This document shows positions 58,348-64,000 of a DNA stretch of 64,000 bases, one piece after another. The notes below the pieces were generated by a model. It did not search any database. It saw only the letters and a list, made by a program, of their open reading frames with translations, and was not told where the DNA came from. The translations under genes and the position numbers were made by a program. How positions within the stretch are numbered: the stretch's first letter is position 1; every line of letters begins with the position of its first letter. Location: positions 62,001 to 126,000 of the forward strand of contig OOIN01000022.1 of assembly GCA_900323505.1 (NCBI GenBank). Direction: 5' to 3'. The DNA is from Ustilago trichophora. Taxonomy: Eukaryota; Basidiomycota; Ustilaginomycetes; Ustilaginales; Ustilaginaceae.

Positions 58348-59439
58348 ATGCCAGCCCACCGCAATGTTGTTCCTGACTCCATCTGGGCAAAGATTGTTGA
58401 TTTCGTGCTGCACAGAGGAGAGACAAAGGCCGCAGTGGCTAAGCAGCTGGACTACCTGTGGTCAACAGTGGACAGCATTGTCCGCAAGTATGAGGATACA
58501 GGAGAGACATGCGCACAGAGAAAGAAAGGAGGAGCATTCTGGGGCAGCAAGGTCAACAATCAGCATCTGAATGTGATGCTCAAGTACATCAGCAACAATC
58601 CAAGTGCAACCATTGATGAGATCTGGGAGCATCTTCAGGAACAGACTGGTCTTGAGCTATTGCAAACATCGACTCGCACCGCCTTGCATGACTGGCTGCA
58701 TGTCACGCTGAAGAGGACCAATGTTGAACATGATCGGCACAACAGTCCAGAGACAATTGCTGCTCGTCAGGCCTGGGTTCAGGCATTCCGCACACAAGGC
58801 CACACACTTGACGAGGCCATCTTTCTTGATGAGGCTGGATTTCACCTACAACAAACAAGGAACATTGGCCGTGCACCAGCTGGACAGCGCGCTACCCAGC
58901 GCAATTGGCCCTACAATTGTGGTCCAAACCTCTCGCTCTTGGTTGCCATTGACCACAATGGCATTCAGGCACATTGCATCAAGACGGGTGCATGGAACTC
59001 GGCAAGTCTTGTTGAGTTCTTCAAAGAGCAAGTGCTTCCTCACTTTGAGGGCCAGCCAAAGGTCTTTGTGCTCAATAATACACGCTTTCACCACTCACCT
59101 TGCGTTATCCAAGCTGTCCGAGATGCAGGCCATCGCATTCAGTACCTGCCACCATACTTGCCATGGTTCAACATTGCCAAAAAGGTCTTTGCGAAGGTGA
59201 AGCCTTTTGTGAGCCGTCAAGACCTTCAGGACAGTGATGACATCCGTGCATGGATATACACATTGCTCAGCACCATCACTCCTGAAATAGCCCAAGGCTG
59301 GATCCATGAGACAAACCGCTGGATGGTGGTGGCGGAGCATGGCCACCCACTTGGCAATGATCATGATGCCAAAGCTGCTCTTTGTTGTTATGGTCTATAT
59401 CACAAGCCCTCTCCCATTGATCCACAGCTTCCAGCCTAG
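58348..59439 (+). CDS. Tc1/IS630-like transposase, full length but with altered catalytic residues
   Basis: 363 residues. An N-terminal helix-turn-helix (about 8-50, KAAVAKQLDYLWSTVDSIVRKY) and a second HTH region; the DDE domain spans about 150-310. The first Asp is in IFLDEAGFH. The usual LDNARxHHS is VLNNTRFHHS (Asp to Asn). The usual LPPYSPxLNPIEEVF is LPPYLPWFNIAKKVF (Glu to Lys). With D-N-K in place of D-D-D/E it should not cleave DNA, yet the frame has no stop or frameshift. It may be a decaying copy, or a protein kept for DNA binding. Start chosen at MPAHRNVVPD. Confidence 0.83.
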   Translation: MPAHRNVVPDSIWAKIVDFVLHRGETKAAVAKQLDYLWSTVDSIVRKYEDTGETCAQRKKGGAFWGSKVNNQHLNVMLKYISNNPSATIDEIWEHLQEQTGLELLQTSTRTALHDWLHVTLKRTNVEHDRHNSPETIAARQAWVQAFRTQGHTLDEAIFLDEAGFHLQQTRNIGRAPAGQRATQRNWPYNCGPNLSLLVAIDHNGIQAHCIKTGAWNSASLVEFFKEQVLPHFEGQPKVFVLNNTRFHHSPCVIQAVRDAGHRIQYLPPYLPWFNIAKKVFAKVKPFVSRQDLQDSDDIRAWIYTLLSTITPEIAQGWIHETNRWMVVAEHGHPLGNDHDAKAALCCYGLYHKPSPIDPQLPA

Positions 59440-59668
59440 TTTGTACTTAGCAATCATCACAGGCAAGCAAAACATCACACCTGTCTGTCAGTCAATCATC
59501 ACGATGACACACACTATGCAATCCCGATGACATCCTACTATAGATCACAATGTCACCAGTGAGCATCATGATCACACACTGCTTATCACGATGCAACATC
59601 ACGATAACATTGAGTGGCCATCTTGATAATCACATGGATGGTCTCAATGTGATCCGGCGAAAGGAATA

Positions 59669-60015
59669 AAATTGAACCACCCGCACTGTATTGTAATAAT
59701 CAAGTGGCCAACCAGCACTGACATTATAAAAAATACTCTAGTACACTACAGTACAGTACAGTACAGTACAGTACAGTACATCATCTTGCTCATCATCCCC
59801 CGATAGTCACAATGCCAATCCGTGCCAAGTACCAATATCTTCTACCACACACACAAACACAACCATCAGGCACTGAAGCTTGAACACTTCACGCACATTG
59901 CAACAAGGAGAGCGCATATTTTCGATCAAGTCAATCATGTTGGGTAAAAATACATATGCAATAACTATCACACAAGCCGTACATAGATCCGTAACTGTAT
60001 AGGCAAAATGTAGCT
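59669..60015. other. Intergenic with pentanucleotide repeat
   Basis: About 350 bp downstream of the MFS gene. It contains (CAGTA)n, about seven units, at about 59747-59781. No gene. Confidence 0.6.
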
Positions 60016-60061
60016 TCAGCGCGGAATAGCCTTTTCTACATCCATCTCGGTCCTCAACGGC

Positions 60062-60096
<35 letters not shown>

Positions 60097-62106
60097 AGCG
60101 CCAGAGTCTGGCGTAGTGGTCTCGTTCGATTGTCGTCTGCTGTGCAACATGCTTTGTTCACCAGGATGTTTCTTTGCATGTCTCCTTTCCTTTTTCTCGG
60201 CATACCACTGTTTACCCTCCTCCTTTCTCTTTTGATCATCATTCCTGTCCAGGCTAAATTCCTTTGTGAACAGGACCGTAACAACAAACGCTAATAGCGT
60301 CAAACCCAGACCGAAGCGGAAGACGTTCCTAAACGCTTGCACGTAGGCATGCAGTAAGAGCTGACTTGTGGCCTCATCGAATCTGCCATCGGTGATCAGT
60401 TTGGGGTTGCGGACCACTTGACGAATCACGTCTGCTGGTAGAGATTTGACTTGGCTCCGTACGGTGTTGTTGAGGATGGTATAGCTGATGGCCAGGCTCA
60501 AAGTGCCTCCAAAGAGACGCATAAAATTGCGTGTAGATGTGACAACGGCAAGGTCGCGTCTGTCGACGGCATTTTGGGCGGCAACAAGGGTAGTTTGAAG
60601 CGTTCCACCAGCACCAAAACCAGAGAGGAGTAGGAAGCCGATCACCTGTCCAATGGAAGAACTCTGATTGAGAAGGCTGAGTAGCCCAACGCCGATGGAA
60701 AAGATACCGAAGCCGACAACGATGATGGCTTTGTACTTGCCCGTCTTGGAGACGATGATTCCGGCTACGGTGGATGTAGTCGCTTGGAGGGCCATAAGTG
60801 GGATCAGTGTGACACCGGCTTTGACTCCAGAGTAACCCTTGACGACTTGGGTGAATTGCGGCACAAAGAAAAGGAGCAGGTAGAAAATGCCACCGGAGCA
60901 AACGGTCTGCACGAGCACGCTGCATACTGTACCGATCTTGAAGAGTCGCATGGGGACGAGGGGCAGTGCTGCAACACGTGCTTCGACGATGGTAAAGACG
61001 ACAAAGATGATGGCACCCAAGATCAGAGTGACAAGGACGTGCGGGCTGGACCAGGCATACTGCTGACCACCCCAGTTGAGACCAAGTAGCAAAAGTACAG
61101 TGCCTGCAAGAACGAGGGCGGTACCTAGGTAGTCGATCTTTGCGAGCTTGCTCTTGACGCTGCCTTCGACCTTTTTGAGTGGGAGAAGGATGATGACACT
61201 GATCAGTGCGACGAGACCGATGGGTACGGCGATGATGAAGCACCAGCGCCAGCCGACAGAAGAAAGTGCACCGCCGATGAGGGGACCTCCGGCATTCGAG
61301 ATGGCGACGACGACACCCAACAGACCCTGGTAAGTGCCACGTTCACGCAACGAGACAACATCACCGACAACGACCATGACCAGCGACACGATGCCTCCGC
61401 CAAAGGCACCGGCAATTGCACGAAATACGATAAGCTGTGTGATGGACTGGGCGGCGGCACATAGTGCACTGCCAATCAAGAAACCAGTGAGAGCAAAGAT
61501 GATGCAAGCCTTTCTGCCAAAGATGTCACTGAATCTGCCATAGAGGGGACTGGCGGCTGTGGAGGTCAAGAGATAGGATGTCGAGAGCCAGGAAGACTCG
61601 TTGCCGGCATGGAAGGAGGCGGTGATGGTGCCGAGCGCAGTACTGATGATGGACTGGTCGAGAAGGGCAACAAGCAATGCAGCGGATAGACCGGAAAAGA
61701 CGAGGATGACCTGCTTTTTGGGTAGGAAGTTGGTTTGATCCTGTAAGTTGACCTTGTGCTCTGTCGCGCTCTCGGGGGTGGGTGCAGCGGTGGTGCCATC
61801 GTCGTTGTGGTGATGATGCGAGTGGTGATCGTCGTCGTGATGCGAATCGTGATGCGAATCGCGACGGAGGCTGCGTGTTGTGTCGTCTGTGGCAGTGGAG
61901 TCGAGCTTGGCGCCAATATTTGTGGACTGAGAACGTTCTAGGCTGGTGCGATAGGCTGGTGTTGGATGCGATTGTGCCTCGAGATCTGGTGGTAGCGAGC
62001 AAGAATATGAAGATTCTATTGGTGAAGGAGTAATAGTGGTGCTGGCGCTGCTGGTGGCAATATTGTCGAGTTGATGTGTAGACGATGGGGTGCCAGAGTG
62101 CATCAT
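60016..62106 (-). CDS. MFS drug:H+ antiporter, DHA2 (14-TM) type
   Basis: 696 residues from the ATG at 62106 (the frame runs upstream without ATG). The N-terminal 130 residues are cytosolic and rich in His/Asp/Ser (a HHDDDHHSHHHH-like cluster). 14 hydrophobic segments follow from ILVFSGLSAALLVALLDQSIIS. Motifs: LDQSIIS (TM1 motif D1), GRFSDIFGRK (motif A), FRAIAGAFGGG (motif B) and a motif-C-like GVVVAISNAGGPLIGGAL in TM5. The C-terminus has a poly-Gln run (CAG/CTG repeat). It is probably a plasma- or vacuolar-membrane exporter of toxic compounds; the substrate is unknown. It resembles Vba- and Atr-type fungal transporters. Confidence 0.9.
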
Positions 62107-63812
62107 GGTGTCGGAGTGTCGAGGTAGGGAGGACACGGCTATCACAAAGTCGAAAGAGCGGCGGAGAGTAGGGTGTAGCGGGGTCGACAGCCGATGCTTG
62201 TAAGTCGGACTGGTCTAGAGCTCATATCAAATGAGCCTTTGCCTCTGAGTGATACCGTCTACAGTGCGATGTATGTATATGGTTCGAGGCAGAAGGAGAA
62301 AGAGGGATCATGGTTGAACCGAAGCTATAGGTGCAACACCAGAGAGGGCGGCGATAGCGGACCATGCCATCAGAGCGCAGTAAGTGACTTTGTGACAGGG
62401 CAATCCTAGGCTGCAACGGATATTTGAATTTTTCCTGCCAAAAGTTTGCTGCAAAGTTGCTAGCGGCAGCGGCACAAAGTGGAGAAATCGGTCAATTGTA
62501 ACACACACAGTTTGGCATTGATGGCTGCCATTGCTGTGCTGTGCCGTACTGCGCTGTGCTGTGATGATTTTGTGACTGACAAACGGAATCGCCGCGGCAA
62601 TGCAACGCTGGCCACTCTAGAGCAGAGTCTCTGGAAATTCGATGCAAATCCGGATTTTCTCAACGGCAAACACACACATCACACGACGTACGCCATGGCT
62701 TGCCATTGCTATCTCGCAGCCAACGCAATCCTTCTTCAGATCGGCCATATACGACCGGTTGGCAGCGCACAAAGAATCATGTGACTGGGCAACTAACATT
62801 TTGACCAAGCGGAATTGATAATTCCAATAGGGCCGTTGGTCTGCGGAGGGTGGGGATCGGATTTGGCTATCACTACAGTACTACGCCTTGACTCATTCAA
62901 GTCTCGTCTCGGCATGGGGGAGAAAAGCGACCACATGATACTCAGACTCGCGGATCGACGTGGGCCGTAACGTAGCAAATGCCGTTCAATCCCATAAAGA
63001 CGCGCTCACATACCATCTTTTGCTTTGTGTCGCATTCCTTACAAGCTTGGATCCGCCATCTCCTGTTCTTTAGCGCTGTGAGTGTGTCTGTGTGTGGGAG
63101 CAAGAGTGCCGTCGGGACCCTTTTCTCAATTTACCAAGCTGATTGCGATCCTGCTGCATCATTTGCCGCCCTTTCCCACCTGTACAAAGCGCCATGTGAT
63201 TCAGGCAACGTACAGTACTGTACTGTACTGTACTGTACTGTAGCCCGAAGCATCGGAAAAATAGCACACCGTGACTAGATCCCAACATTCATCCTAATCC
63301 AATCGAAAGCCTCGCCAACCATCCAACCAACTTTGATTCTCGTTCTACTGCTTCCGGGACCACCATCCCAACGCAATCGGTAGCACAGCCTTCGCAGAAG
63401 CCAAAACCACAACAACCGCAAGTTAGATTGGCCGATACTCGGCTTCAGTCTGATAGCGAATAAAAGAAAATTTCATGGTTTTCGGAGGCGAGGGCCGAAA
63501 ATTGCCGCTATCAATGAATTGATTTTAATGGAAATGTTTCTTTTCTTCGTGGGGTGTGCGCCAAAAGGGTGCAACTTGGGCGCGTGGCAAGGGACGCCGG
63601 TGATTTTCCGCCTGATCCGCCGTTCCATCTCATCAGCATCCCATGCCGATTTCAATCCAATCGGGCCTCATCCGCAATCTCCCAGTAGCATTTAGTTGAC
63701 CCACAGCCGCCGCCAGAAAGACAGTATACAAACTAGTATTGCAATGAAACCGCTAAATCAGGTATACGGAAAATCAAGATCAAATAGTAAGAAGATAGAC
63801 TCCACCTTCTGT
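62107..63812. other. Intergenic, MFS promoter and unassigned DNA
   Basis: 1.7 kb with no recognised gene. It contains CTGTGCTGTG-type runs at about 62532-62562 and (TACTG)n at about 63210-63241. Confidence 0.45.
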
Positions 63813-64000
63813 CTACTTGCGACGAGCACGCTTGCCGTTCGTCTTGCGAATGTTGATGAGGTCCGACTCAATCTCAAAGTCTTTGGCTGGTGTGAGCTGG
63901 TTGAGCGATTTGCCCGCATCCCACCTTAACCTGCCTCCTGACGTCGTCACAACTGCAGCAGCGGCCGCCGCGGCAGCCGCAGCGGCGGCGGCGGCTGCTG
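63813..64000 (-). CDS. C-terminus of an unidentified poly-alanine protein
   Basis: Open from the window edge to TAG at 63815-63813, 61 codons. It begins with an uninterrupted alanine run (GCN repeats, about 63955-64000). VVTTSGGRLRWDAGKSLNQL and a basic end, TNGKRARRK, follow. The composition suggests a nuclear regulator; the family is not recognised. GC-rich codon use and the single open frame support a real gene. Confidence 0.55.
   Translation of the reverse strand, partial: AAAAAAAAAAAAAAAVVTTSGGRLRWDAGKSLNQLTPAKDFEIESDLINIRKTNGKRARRK

Larger units (their letters stand above)
57103..59666 (+). mobile_element. Tc1/mariner-IS630-type transposon carrying a solo LTR
   Basis: Long imperfect TIRs: left TTCCTTTTGCCAGATCA ... 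GTTATCGTGATG (57103-57172), right as the reverse complement TTCCTTTCGCCGGATCA ... GTTATCGTGATG (59666-59597). TA lies just outside both ends (57101-57102, 59667-59668), the superfamily's target duplication. Without the solo LTR (57357-58301 plus 5-bp duplication) the element is about 1.6 kb, a normal size, with one transposase ORF. Confidence 0.85.

Noticed and set aside
1..64000. tRNA genes and CRISPR-like arrays
   Set aside because: No cloverleaf with matching A and B boxes was found by eye. Spaced repeats are transposon repeats, and the organism is eukaryotic.

Overview
The window comes from a fungal nuclear genome, most likely a repeat-rich smut (Ustilaginales, Basidiomycota). Support for this is moderate GC content, mostly intron-poor genes, short divergent and convergent gene pairs, (CT)n, (CA)n and poly-T tracts, and a yeast/smut-type housekeeping set (FUR1, VPS25, RXT3, DBP9, U2AF small subunit, OCA1, RAD2). 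The species is inferred from style, not from a database match.

Layout. 1-14.1 kb is ordinary euchromatin: a 5'-truncated leucine-rich-repeat protein, uracil phosphoribosyltransferase, ESCRT-II subunit VPS25 (two exons), an RXT3-like histone deacetylase subunit, DEAD-box helicase DBP9 and U2AF small subunit. From 14.1 to 34.25 kb one hexose-transporter gene (minus strand) is broken. Its C-terminal half lies at 14.11-14.86 kb and its N-terminal part at 33.80-34.25 kb, about 18.9 kb apart, and roughly 125 central residues are missing. The separating block holds a non-LTR retrotransposon (endonuclease-RT-RNase H ORF2 plus a large zinc-knuckle ORF1 interrupted by an in-frame TGA), a second related zinc-knuckle ORF on the opposite strand, and two further ORFs (one with zinc knuckles) that have no reverse transcriptase of their own.

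36.1-47.0 kb is a PIF/Harbinger DNA transposon with a Myb-like gene and a divergent transposase. The transposase was later invaded by a 6.5-kb DIRS/PAT-type tyrosine-recombinase retrotransposon (38.58-45.08 kb, full split direct repeats) and by a solo LTR (45.29-46.24 kb, 5-bp target duplication). 48.5-54.2 kb returns to housekeeping genes: a divergent OCA1-like phosphatase / RAD2 (XPG) nuclease pair. 55.2-59.7 kb is a second transposon cluster: a solo LTR containing another short LTR-like insert, a Harbinger deletion derivative (MITE-like), and a Tc1/mariner-IS630 element whose 5' part carries a third solo LTR. 60.0-62.1 kb encodes a 14-TM DHA2-type MFS transporter, and the right edge holds the C-terminus of an unidentified poly-alanine protein.

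The most unusual items are: (i) the DIRS element's UAAUG stop/start overlap between gag and RT, and a tyrosine recombinase reading frame with no usable AUG nested in the -1 frame of the RT ORF; (ii) the zinc-knuckle ORF family in the transporter insertion, one member with an in-frame UGA across which homology continues; (iii) different hairpins at the same position inside the termini of two related Harbinger elements; (iv) a full-length Tc1-like ORF that appears to have lost two of three catalytic acids. No tRNA, rRNA or CRISPR was found.
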